Below, piece by piece: positions 7,909 to 14,952 of a DNA stretch of 64,000 bases (positions are counted from its first letter, which is position 1; each line of letters begins with the position of its first letter). Source of the stretch: SIG653 sp045577455 (GTDB lineage Bacteria; Bacillota; Clostridia; Oscillospirales; CAG-382). A model generated the notes under the pieces. The model was given only the letters and a program-made list of their open reading frames with translations. It had not been told where the DNA came from and did not search any database. The stretch is taken from the NCBI GenBank assembly GCA_045577455.1, contig JAZNIJ010000160.1, forward strand, positions 12,029 to 76,028. Reading direction: 5' to 3'. The position numbers and the translations under genes were made by a program.

Positions 7909-8126
7909 CTGACAGCAAAAAAAATTTCTCCAGCCTTTTTTGACGGCAGATTAAGACAAGATGCTATGTTATACATAATCGATGTGGAAGGGGTAATCTT
8001 GCCATTCAAGATGCCGTTAACGGTTTTAACACTTATGTTAGCTTTTTGCGAAAGCTCGATTTGAGTTGATATACCTTCATCAATCATCGCTTTTTTTAGT
8101 GCCTTAGTATCAACGGAATATTTCAT
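7893..8126 (-). CDS. Cro-like helix-turn-helix regulator
   Basis: This 77-residue protein is essentially a single XRE/Cro helix-turn-helix: TQIELSQKANISVKTVNGIL spans the two helices. It is divergent from the larger repressor at 8300 and starts the leftward early operon. In temperate phages such a gene usually antagonises the lysogeny repressor. It is preceded by AGGAGG at about 7 bases. Confidence 0.85.
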   Translation of the reverse strand: MKYSVDTKALKKAMIDEGISTQIELSQKANISVKTVNGILNGKITPSTSIMYNIASCLNLPSKKAGEIFFAVSLRNT

Positions 8127-8150
8127 TTGTCAACCTCCTCTCTAAGCGTA

Positions 8151-8167
8151 CTTACGTATTACGTAAG
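8151..8167. promoter_or_regulatory. operator 1 of the lysogeny switch
   Basis: CTTACGTATTACGTAAG is a 17-base palindrome with a single central base. It begins just downstream of the -10 box of the leftward promoter, where a bound repressor would block transcription. Near copies lie at 8198-8214 and 7892-7908. Confidence 0.75.
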
Positions 8168-8170
8168 CTG

Positions 8171-8199
8171 ATTATAGCACGCTACCTCTTATTTGTCAA
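8171..8199 (-). promoter_or_regulatory. leftward early promoter
   Basis: On the minus strand TTGACA (8199-8194) and TATAAT (8176-8171) are separated by 17 bases, a consensus sigma-A promoter. It would drive the Cro-like gene and the whole early operon. Operator palindromes cover its -35 side and its start site. Confidence 0.85.
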
Positions 8200-8214
8200 T
8201 ACGTTTTATGTAAG
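8198..8214. promoter_or_regulatory. operator 2 (degenerate)
   Basis: The 17 bases match the 8151-8167 operator at 13 positions and keep the right half ATGTAAG. They overlap the -35 box of the leftward promoter. Confidence 0.55.
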
Positions 8215-8240
8215 TTTTTTTATTTTTTTTAAAAAAAATG

Positions 8241-8269
8241 TTGCATATTGAGAAAGTATATGCTATAAT
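8241..8269 (+). promoter_or_regulatory. repressor promoter
   Basis: TTGCAT (8241-8246), 17 bases, then TATAAT (8264-8269) preceded by TGC, an extended -10. It lies 30 bases before the repressor GTG and faces away from the early promoter. Confidence 0.75.
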
Positions 8270-8299
8270 AAACAAAAATGAAGTGAGAGGAAACAAATC

Positions 8300-8941
8300 G
8301 TGGGAATTTTGCAAGACCGAATAAAAGAATCTCGATTAAGTCGAAACATGACATTAAAAGAGATAGCTGAAAAGCTCAATGTAAAAGAAGCAACAATGCA
8401 AAGATATGAAAGTGGAGAAATAAAAAATATCAAACACGAAACGATAGTATCTCTCGCTGAGATACTTGGCGTAACCCCCGCATATTTAATGGGGTGGGAA
8501 GATGAAAAAGCACCAGAGCACGCTACTACTCTCCCATCCAACGTTCATCCAATTAAAATAAAACGTTTTCCTGTTCTCGGAGAGATAGCCTGCGGAACGC
8601 CAATATTCGCTTCTGAAGATCACGAAACGTATATAGACGCTTCTGCGGACATCAAAGCTGACTTCTGTCTTATAGCAAAGGGCGATAGTATGACAGGGGC
8701 AAGAATCAATAACGGTGACGTGGTTTTTATTCGTGAGCAACCAACCGTAGAAAACGGAGAGATTGCCGCTGTCATCATAGGCGAAGAAGCTACATTAAAG
8801 CGTTGGTACTTCTACCCAGAAAAAAAGAAACTCATCCTCAGCCCCGAAAACCCATCGTTTGAACCTCTCGTATATATTGGCGAAGAACTCAACGAAGTTC
8901 GATGTCTCGGCAAAGCAGTTTCATTTATGAGTAAATTGTAA
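8300..8941 (+). CDS. LexA/CI-type lysogeny repressor (XRE plus S24 peptidase)
   Basis: The 213-residue protein starts at GTG with AGAGG nearby. Residues 5-65 form an XRE helix-turn-helix (LKEIAEKLNVKEATMQRYES). The C-terminal half is an S24 peptidase fold: a cleavage-site-like IACGTP near residue 100, the catalytic Ser in KGDSM and the catalytic Lys in ATLKRW. Such repressors hold the prophage silent and self-cleave when RecA is activated by DNA damage. The divergent arrangement with the Cro-like gene and the intervening operators supports this. The cleavage dipeptide would be Cys-Gly rather than the commoner Ala-Gly. Confidence 0.92.
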   Translation: MGILQDRIKESRLSRNMTLKEIAEKLNVKEATMQRYESGEIKNIKHETIVSLAEILGVTPAYLMGWEDEKAPEHATTLPSNVHPIKIKRFPVLGEIACGTPIFASEDHETYIDASADIKADFCLIAKGDSMTGARINNGDVVFIREQPTVENGEIAAVIIGEEATLKRWYFYPEKKKLILSPENPSFEPLVYIGEELNEVRCLGKAVSFMSKL

Positions 8942-8960
8942 AAAATGGAAGCATAGGAAC

Positions 8961-9119
8961 AAAATTATAAGTGAAATTTCCATTTATAGCGAACAAACAT
9001 TTGAAAGTATAAAACAAATAGAACGAGAGAGCGAAAAGAAAAAGCTGACTAAAAAAATTAAACTCGTGCTTTTTTTTGCACAAGTTGACAGTATTTTGGA
9101 AAAAAAGAACCTATCCTAA
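8961..9119 (+). pseudogene. remnant of a DinD-type (DNA-damage-inducible protein D) gene
   Basis: Bases from 8961 read KIISEISIYSEQTFESIKQI, which closely resembles the N-terminus I know for DinD/antirepressor-like phage proteins. The usual continuation is missing: the frame runs into a Lys-rich stretch and stops at 9119. No ATG, GTG or TTG start stands in frame. I infer an internal deletion plus loss of the start. DinD genes often sit beside phage repressors, which fits. Confidence 0.5.
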
Positions 9120-9208
9120 TCGGATATGTTTTGAATTTTAAAGAAGCTCCAACGTTTCAATGTTTGAGAGTAGTGTAAGATTTTAGGTATAAAAAAGGGA
9201 AATTCAAA

Positions 9209-10756
9209 ATGAAAAAAGCAGTAATATACGCCCGATACTCCAGCCATAGTCAAAGAGAAGAATCCATAGAAGGACAATTGAGAAAATGCTATGAGTTTGC
9301 AGAAAAAAACGAATTAACCGTTGTCGGAGAATATGTCGATAGAGCTATTTCGGGTAAAACCGATAACAGAGCCGATTTTCAACGAATGATAAAGGACTCT
9401 GAAAAAGGTCTTTTTTCTGTTGTAATAATGTATACACTTGACCGTTTTGCAAGAAACAGATACGATTCTGCGATATATAAAGCAAAACTAAAAAAGAATG
9501 GTGTAAAAATCTTTTATACAGAACAATCGATAACAGATGAACCCGAAGGAATCATTCTTGAATCCCTTCTTGAAGGTATGGCGGAGTATTATTCAGAAAA
9601 CCTTTCAAGAGGTGTAAAACGAGGTATGAAAGAAAACGCTTTAAAATGTATGATAACGGGTGGATATATGCCGTTGGGTTATCGAAAAACTGCCGACAAA
9701 AAATACGAAATAGACCCACGTACAGCACCTATCGTTAAGGAGATTTTTGAGCTTTATGTCAACGGAAAATCACAAAGGCAAATAGTAGATATCCTTAACG
9801 AAAAAGGATATCGAACGGCAATAGGGAAGCCCTTCAGAGTCGGAAGTATGACCTCAATTCTTACCAATAAAAAATATATCGGTATATATGAATTTGACGA
9901 TGTAGTTATCGAAAATGGCGTCCCTTCAATCGTAAGCAAAGAAACATTCTATAGGGTTCAGTCTATGCTCAAACATAATAAGCGTTCTTCGGGAAGAATG
10001 AAAGGACCAATGCAATACTTGTTAACGGGGAAACTATTTTGTGGCAAATGCGGAAGCCAAATGGTGGGTGAAAGCGGAACGAGTAAAAACGGAACAATAC
10101 ACAACTATTACACTTGTGTTGACCGCAAAAGAAAGAAAACGTGTGATAAACGAAACGAAAGAAAAGAAATCCTCGAAAAAGCCGTTGTCACCACAACCAT
10201 TGAAAATATTCTCAGACCCGAAACAATAGAATATATAGCAGAAAAAATAGTTGAAATAACAGAAAGAGAATTCAACGATAAAAGCAGGGTGGAAGCATTA
10301 AACGCTCAATTAAAAGAAACTCAGTTATCAATCTCAAATTTATTAAAGCTTGTTGAAAAAGGAATCACAACAGACGATATAAGCTCACGTTTGATGGAAT
10401 TAAGTTCCGAAAAAAGCGACTTGCAAAAACAGATATATGTAGAAGAAATAAAAAAAACGTCAATAACAAAGGAAAGCATAATATATTGGCTCACAAACTT
10501 CATTAAAGACGGGTCAGTAGACGAAGAAGATTATCAACAAAGAATTATAGATACCCTCGTCAACAGAGTATATGTGTTTGATAACGATGACGGAAGCCGC
10601 AAACTTGTTATTACATATAATACAAGTGCTAAAAATTCTTCCACCATCACACTAAAAGATGCTGAATCCCTCTCTTCGTGTTCGGATGGTGCTGGTTTTG
10701 GTCCACCAAATAAAAAACAGCACTATGCGGGAGCATGGTGCTGTTTTTTGTTCTGA
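9209..10756 (+). CDS. large serine recombinase, phage integrase
   Basis: The 515-residue protein has an N-terminal resolvase domain with the catalytic Ser in YARYSSHSQ (Ser11 or 12), a recombinase domain near 165-265, a zinc ribbon (CGKCGSQM with later Cys residues) near 285-325 and a coiled coil near 375-425. Large serine integrases join phage attP with host attB without host factors. It is the outermost gene of the prophage and is oriented toward the boundary. The last 20 residues are translated through a terminator-like hairpin (10712-10749). That suggests the native stop was displaced at the attachment junction. Confidence 0.93.
   Translation: MKKAVIYARYSSHSQREESIEGQLRKCYEFAEKNELTVVGEYVDRAISGKTDNRADFQRMIKDSEKGLFSVVIMYTLDRFARNRYDSAIYKAKLKKNGVKIFYTEQSITDEPEGIILESLLEGMAEYYSENLSRGVKRGMKENALKCMITGGYMPLGYRKTADKKYEIDPRTAPIVKEIFELYVNGKSQRQIVDILNEKGYRTAIGKPFRVGSMTSILTNKKYIGIYEFDDVVIENGVPSIVSKETFYRVQSMLKHNKRSSGRMKGPMQYLLTGKLFCGKCGSQMVGESGTSKNGTIHNYYTCVDRKRKKTCDKRNERKEILEKAVVTTTIENILRPETIEYIAEKIVEITEREFNDKSRVEALNAQLKETQLSISNLLKLVEKGITTDDISSRLMELSSEKSDLQKQIYVEEIKKTSITKESIIYWLTNFIKDGSVDEEDYQQRIIDTLVNRVYVFDNDDGSRKLVITYNTSAKNSSTITLKDAESLSSCSDGAGFGPPNKKQHYAGAWCCFLF
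10712..10749 (+). terminator. hairpin inside the 3' end of the integrase gene
   Basis: AAAAAACAGCAC pairs perfectly with GTGCTGTTTTTT across a 14-base loop, and T residues close the right arm. It is a classic intrinsic terminator shape, yet the integrase stop codon lies 5 bases beyond it. Confidence 0.75.
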
Positions 10757-10762
10757 AGGTGA

Positions 10763-10850
10763 GGGGAGTCGAACGGGTTGGTAGTGAATGACAGTCCGGT
10801 GGACTGTCAGAGCCAACCCTGACCGAGCCCGCAGGCGAGACCGACTCCCC
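10763..10850. repeat. structured repeat element, copy 1
   Basis: The outer arms GGGGAGTCG and CGACTCCCC pair. Inside, GGGTTGG pairs with CCAACCC, enclosing TGACAGTCC-GGT-GGACTGTCA. The remainder reads TGACCGAG...GGCGAGACC. A second copy follows at 10896. Sequence shared between copies is confined to unpaired or outer-stem segments, while inner stems differ but stay paired. The element has the look of a folded RNA or a hairpin DNA element. I do not know its name. Confidence 0.75.
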
Positions 10851-10895
10851 ATTACTCGTCCTTTTCGCTTTCTCGATATAGGGTGCTGTTCATAA

Positions 10896-11020
10896 GGGAG
10901 TCGAACGGGTGCGTGTAAGAAAAGTGCCCGGTGGACACTTTTCCCGCACCCTGACCGAGCAATTCGGGGTCCCCGCAAAACGGAGTTTTGTGGGGTGTGT
11001 TCAGGCGAGACCGACTCCCC
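10896..11020. repeat. structured repeat element, copy 2 (with insert)
   Basis: It has the same layout as the copy at 10763: GGGAGTCG/CGACTCCC outer stem, GGGTGCG/CGCACCC inner stem and a GAAAAGTG/CACTTTTC hairpin around CCCGGTGGA. Between GACCGAG and GGCGAGACC it carries about 40 extra bases that fold on themselves (CCCCGCAAAAC with GTTTTGTGGGG). Confidence 0.75.
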
Positions 11021-11039
11021 TCACTTCCACCAAAAAAGG

Positions 11040-11073
11040 TTGACAATTTGCCGTTTCAAAGGCAAGTTGTCAA
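11040..11073. terminator. hairpin after the repeat pair
   Basis: TTGACAATTTGCC pairs with GGCAAGTTGTCAA (one G-T wobble) around an 8-base loop, followed by TTGTTTTAT. It may end transcription from the integrase or the repeat elements. Confidence 0.55.
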
Positions 11074-11712
11074 TTGTTTTATATAAATTTTATAACAAAA
11101 CAAAGGCGGTGTTGTAATTGAAAGAACCTTTTTTATTCCCTCGGAACGTTAATTCAAAAGAAATTCACGGAACAGAATTACTGAAGCTTTCTGACAGCAA
11201 TCATTATTGTTATTGAATTTATAATTTGTGTATTTATAATAATAAATATTTCGATTATTCATACATTAGCCCCTTTAGAATTATGTATTACCATAATATG
11301 CTTGCCCACTATATTTGACAAAGAGATATATAAAGCTGCATTATATGAGCATCAAATATGATTAAGGGGCTTGATATATGAATTTTTGGAGAGTTTTTTA
11401 TATAATAACATATTATTTTCCAAAAGTATTAGCCGGCAGCATAGAAAACCGATTTTTAAAAAACTTTTCAACAACAAAAAACACATTTTTTCAGTTAAAT
11501 GGCGTTTATGGGAGTATAATTTTAATTTTTCCCCCCAATACACTTGACTTTCGGAAAGAAATTTTAAGCAGAAAATGAGGTTTTCAAAAAACGGCATATG
11601 TAAATTATGAAACTTTTCCGAATGGTATTTATCATAAATAATGAGAAGAAATGCCCCATTATAAAACTTTAATAATTCAAAGGTAACTTGACATAAATAC
11701 AAAAAATTGGTA
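11074..11712. other. AT-rich gap between prophage and SCIFF locus
   Basis: I see no convincing gene here. A 32-codon frame starts at a TTG near 11119 after AAAGGCGG and ends near 11216; it may be a leftover of a larger gene. Two longer open frames on opposite strands (near 11352-11816 and 11378-11578) are low-complexity and lack good start signals. Confidence 0.5.
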
Positions 11713-11741
11713 TTGACTTTAAATATAAAAGGTGATATAAT
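11713..11741 (+). promoter_or_regulatory. promoter of the SCIFF operon
   Basis: TTGACT and TATAAT are separated by 17 bases. The -10 box ends 34 bases before the scfA start codon. Confidence 0.8.
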
Positions 11742-11775
11742 AAAAATGCAAATAAAGGATACGGAGGAGATTTTT

Positions 11776-11946
11776 ATGAAGCATATCAAAACTTTAGCAA
11801 CTCGCAATCTTTGCAAGAGTGCAAAAAACGGTGGCTGTGGCGAATGTCAGACATCTTGCCAATCCGCTTGTAAAACAAGCTGCGGTATCGCAAACCAGAA
11901 ATGCGAAAACGCAAAAGCTGTTAAAGCAGTTAAAGAATCCAAATAG
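11776..11946 (+). CDS. scfA: SCIFF ranthipeptide precursor
   Basis: This 56-residue peptide begins MKHIKTLATRNLCKS, the near-invariant leader of SCIFF peptides (six cysteines in forty-five residues). Cysteines lie at 13, 21, 24, 28, 32, 36 and 43, and the family core CGECQTSCQSACKTSC is intact. SCIFF is modified by a radical-SAM enzyme that makes Cys thioether crosslinks; its biological role is still debated (signalling or quorum sensing has been proposed). The ATG has GGAGGAG 6 bases upstream. The peptide has about 10 extra C-terminal residues (AVKAVKESK) compared with the usual 45-46. Confidence 0.96.
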   Translation: MKHIKTLATRNLCKSAKNGGCGECQTSCQSACKTSCGIANQKCENAKAVKAVKESK

Positions 11947-11958
11947 TAAAGCAGAAAT

Positions 11959-11983
11959 ACCGCCACAAAACGGCGGTGTTTTT
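11959..11983 (+). terminator. attenuator-like terminator between scfA and scfB
   Basis: ACCGCC pairs with GGCGGT around ACAAAAC and is followed by GTTTTT. A partial terminator here would give more precursor peptide than maturase. Confidence 0.75.
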
Positions 11984-12119
11984 ACTAATAGTAAATTCTG
12001 TTTGGATAAATGCTTAAGTTTTGCTTTTAGTTTTGAATTTAAATGATATTGGCTTTGATAATTTAAAACAGAAAACGAAAAAATTTTGAACGGTTTAAAA
12101 CCGAATTGAATGAGGAAAA

Positions 12120-13487
12120 ATGATACATCAATATAAATTCGACAATTTGAATATTGTTCTTGACATATGCTCCGGCTCCGTTCATGTTGTTGATGAGGTT
12201 GCATATGATATAATTTCCATGTACGAAACCGCATCAAAAGAAGAAATAATTAAAAATATATCTGCAAGATACCCTGATGTTACAGAAGGGGATATTCTTG
12301 AATGTTTAGAGCAGATAGAGGAACTGAAAGCGGAAGAGCTTCTTTTCGCGCCTGACACATTTGAAAATATGGCAGGTGAGCTTAAGCAAAAAACTTCGGG
12401 AGTTGTTAAGGCACTTTGCCTTCATGTTGCCCACACCTGCAACCTTAACTGTGCATACTGTTTTGCAAGTCAGGGTAAATACAAGGGCGAAAGGGCAATA
12501 ATGTCCCTTGAAGTTGGAAAGCGTGCTTTGGATTTTCTTATCGAAAATTCGGGAACAAGGCATAACCTTGAAGTTGACTTTTTTGGCGGTGAGCCACTTA
12601 TGAATTTTGATATGCTGAAAGAGCTTGTTGCATACGCTCGCTCCATAGAAAAACAGCATAACAAAAATTTCAGATTCACATTAACAACAAACGGTTTGAA
12701 TATCAATGACGAGGTTATAGAGTTTGCCAATAAGGAAATGTCCAATGTTGTTCTCAGCTTAGACGGACGAAAAGAGATTCACGACAGATTCCGTGTTGAC
12801 TACAACGGAAAGGGTAGCTGGGAAAGAATTGTTCCAAAATTCCAGAAGCTGGTTCAGGCAAGGGGCGGTAAGGATTACTATATGCGTGGCACATTTACCC
12901 ACGCTAACCCCGATTTTTTAAAGGACATAAGGGAAATGTTAAGGTTGGGGTTCAACGAGCTTAGCATGGAACCTGTTGTCTGTGCATCGGGCGACCCGTC
13001 GGAGCTTACTGCAGAGGATATGCCAATTGTTATGAAGCAGTATGAAGATTTGGCAAGATTGATGATAGAACGCAGAAAAGAGGGTAGACCCTTCACATTC
13101 TATCATTATATGATTGACCTCAAAGCAGGCCCTTGCATTTATAAACGCATATCGGGTTGCGGTTCGGGTACAGAATATATGGCTGTTACACCTTGGGGCG
13201 ACCTTTACCCATGCCATCAGTTTGTTGGTGATGAAAAATTCAAATTGGGCGATATCTGGAACGGTGTTACCAACGGTGGAATAAGAAACGAATTTATGTC
13301 CTGTAATGTTTATGCAAGGGAAGAATGTAAGGACTGCTGGGCAAAGCTCTATTGTTCAGGCGGCTGTGCCGCAAATGCATACCACGCAACCGGCTCTGTT
13401 AAAGGGGTTTACAAATACGGCTGTGAGCTTTTCAAAAAGCGTATGGAATGTGCCATAGCGGTTGCCGCTTCCGAGGAAGAAGAATAA
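12120..13487 (+). CDS. scfB: SCIFF peptide maturase (radical SAM/SPASM)
   Basis: The 455-residue enzyme has an N-terminal peptide-recognition (RRE-like) region, the radical-SAM cluster motif CNLNCAYC near residue 105, FFGGEP typical of SPASM enzymes, and a C-terminal SPASM domain with the Cys-rich CKDCWAKLYCSGGC. It installs thioether links between Cys and alpha-carbons of the SCIFF precursor using SAM and Fe-S clusters. It follows scfA by 173 bases that include a terminator. The downstream decarboxylase overlaps or abuts its stop. Confidence 0.95.
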   Translation: MIHQYKFDNLNIVLDICSGSVHVVDEVAYDIISMYETASKEEIIKNISARYPDVTEGDILECLEQIEELKAEELLFAPDTFENMAGELKQKTSGVVKALCLHVAHTCNLNCAYCFASQGKYKGERAIMSLEVGKRALDFLIENSGTRHNLEVDFFGGEPLMNFDMLKELVAYARSIEKQHNKNFRFTLTTNGLNINDEVIEFANKEMSNVVLSLDGRKEIHDRFRVDYNGKGSWERIVPKFQKLVQARGGKDYYMRGTFTHANPDFLKDIREMLRLGFNELSMEPVVCASGDPSELTAEDMPIVMKQYEDLARLMIERRKEGRPFTFYHYMIDLKAGPCIYKRISGCGSGTEYMAVTPWGDLYPCHQFVGDEKFKLGDIWNGVTNGGIRNEFMSCNVYAREECKDCWAKLYCSGGCAANAYHATGSVKGVYKYGCELFKKRMECAIAVAASEEEE

Positions 13488-14931
13488 AGGCGGTGTTTTT
13501 ATCAACACACCAATACATGATTTTTTAATTGAATACGAAAAAAACAACCCTGTAAGGTTACATATGCCGGGTCATAAAGGGGTTGATTTCACAGGATTTG
13601 AAAAATATGACATAACGGAGATATGCGGTGCAGATTCTCTTTTTGAGGCAGAGGGAATAATTGCAAGGAGCGAGGAAAACGCAAGCGGACTTTTTGGTTG
13701 CCACACCTTTTATTCCACAGAGGGTTCGTCTTTGTCAATCCGTTCAATGCTGTATCTTGCAACGAGGGGAGTAAAAAATCCCTTGATTCTTGCAGGGAGA
13801 AACGCTCATAAAACTTTTTTAACTGCATCGGCTCTCGTTGGCTTTGATGTGAGATGGATTTATCCCACAGATGATGGGAGTTATCTTGCTTGCAATGTTA
13901 CATCAAGTGATATTGAGAGGGAAATATTGTCCCTTGCAGAAAAACCAACTGCCGTTTATCTCACAAGCCCCGATTATTTGGGAAACATACTTGATATAAA
14001 AAGCATATCCGAAGTTTGCAGAAAATATGGTGTGCTTTTACTTGTTGACAATGCTCACGGTGGGTATCTTAAATTTTTGTCTACCTCCCTTCATCCAATG
14101 GATTTGGGTGCGGATATGTGTTGCGATTCAGCGCATAAAACCTTGCCAACCCTTACAGGTGGTGGGTATTTGCATATATCAGAAGGGTTTGCAGAGAAAA
14201 ATCTCCTTTTTGGTAATGCATCAGAATCAGAAAAAAGAAGATACATATCCGGAATAGTAAAAGAGGGAATGTCAATTTTTGCTTCAACAAGTCCATCATA
14301 TCTTATTTTACATTCTCTTGATTTAACAAATAAATATTTAACTAAGCTCCCCGAATTGCTGTCTTTGTATATACCAAAGGTTGAGCAGTTTAAAAAATAC
14401 CTTTTGGAAAAAGGTTTTTCCCTTGTTGGAAAAGAACCGTTAAAGGTAACAATAAGCGGAAAAAATTTTGGTTATTCAGGAGCTTGGCTTGGTAAACTTT
14501 TGGAAAAAAACAATATTTTCCCCGAATTTTACGATGATGACTTTTTGGTTCTTATGTTCACACCACAAACAGATTGTTTTGATGAGCTGAAAAACATTTT
14601 TGACAGTGTGGATTTAAACAGTGTGGAGTGTGGAGTTGACAATTCAGACAGTGGGGAGTGCGGAGAGTGGAGTTGTCAATTGCGAATTGCCGGCAGTAAG
14701 CATCCGCAAAGGGCTATGACACCAAGAGAAGCGTTGCTTTCCAAAAAAGAGCTTATTGATGTGAGGGATGCAAAGGGGCGTATACTTGCGTCTCCGTCGG
14801 TTGGCTGTCCTCCTGCTGTGCCAATTGCCGTATGCGGTGAATTGATGGACGAAGAAACGGTAAAACTTTTCTTGAAATATGGCGTTGAAGCTGTATTTGT
14901 TGTTTGTAAGCAAGATAATAGCTATATATAA
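13462..14931 (+). CDS. Orn/Lys/Arg decarboxylase family PLP enzyme
   Basis: This fold-type I PLP enzyme, related to SpeA-type arginine/lysine decarboxylases, shows HMPGHKG near the start, STEGSS, VDNAHGG, and the PLP lysine in SAHKTLP. It probably decarboxylates a basic amino acid in polyamine synthesis. The only standard start is TTG at 13462, inside scfB. Family proteins begin about MNTPIYDF, and here the equivalent INTPIHDF begins at ATC 13501, eight bases after AAAGGCGG, so an AUC start is possible. About 25 residues after residue 385 (NSVECGVDNSDSGECGEWS) come from a GTGTGGAG-type repeat. Confidence 0.87.
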   Translation: MPLPRKKNKGGVFINTPIHDFLIEYEKNNPVRLHMPGHKGVDFTGFEKYDITEICGADSLFEAEGIIARSEENASGLFGCHTFYSTEGSSLSIRSMLYLATRGVKNPLILAGRNAHKTFLTASALVGFDVRWIYPTDDGSYLACNVTSSDIEREILSLAEKPTAVYLTSPDYLGNILDIKSISEVCRKYGVLLLVDNAHGGYLKFLSTSLHPMDLGADMCCDSAHKTLPTLTGGGYLHISEGFAEKNLLFGNASESEKRRYISGIVKEGMSIFASTSPSYLILHSLDLTNKYLTKLPELLSLYIPKVEQFKKYLLEKGFSLVGKEPLKVTISGKNFGYSGAWLGKLLEKNNIFPEFYDDDFLVLMFTPQTDCFDELKNIFDSVDLNSVECGVDNSDSGECGEWSCQLRIAGSKHPQRAMTPREALLSKKELIDVRDAKGRILASPSVGCPPAVPIAVCGELMDEETVKLFLKYGVEAVFVVCKQDNSYI

Positions 14932-14952
14932 AAAATATATGAGGAAAAATAT

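Larger units (their letters stand above)
1..10756. mobile_element. prophage, right end (left part outside window)
   Basis: A tightly packed leftward block of phage replication and recombination genes is followed by a divergent repressor pair and a rightward large serine integrase. Genes overlap by 1-20 bases and are headed by strong ribosome binding sites, as in phage early operons. No structural genes are visible, so most of the phage lies before base 1. I place the right boundary near the integrase end because chromosomal-type genes begin at 11.7 kb. The exact att core cannot be read from one end. Confidence 0.9.

Noticed and set aside
11352..11816. 154-residue minus-strand frame upstream of scfA
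   Set aside because: Low-complexity, overlaps the scfA promoter and start, and has no ribosome binding site.
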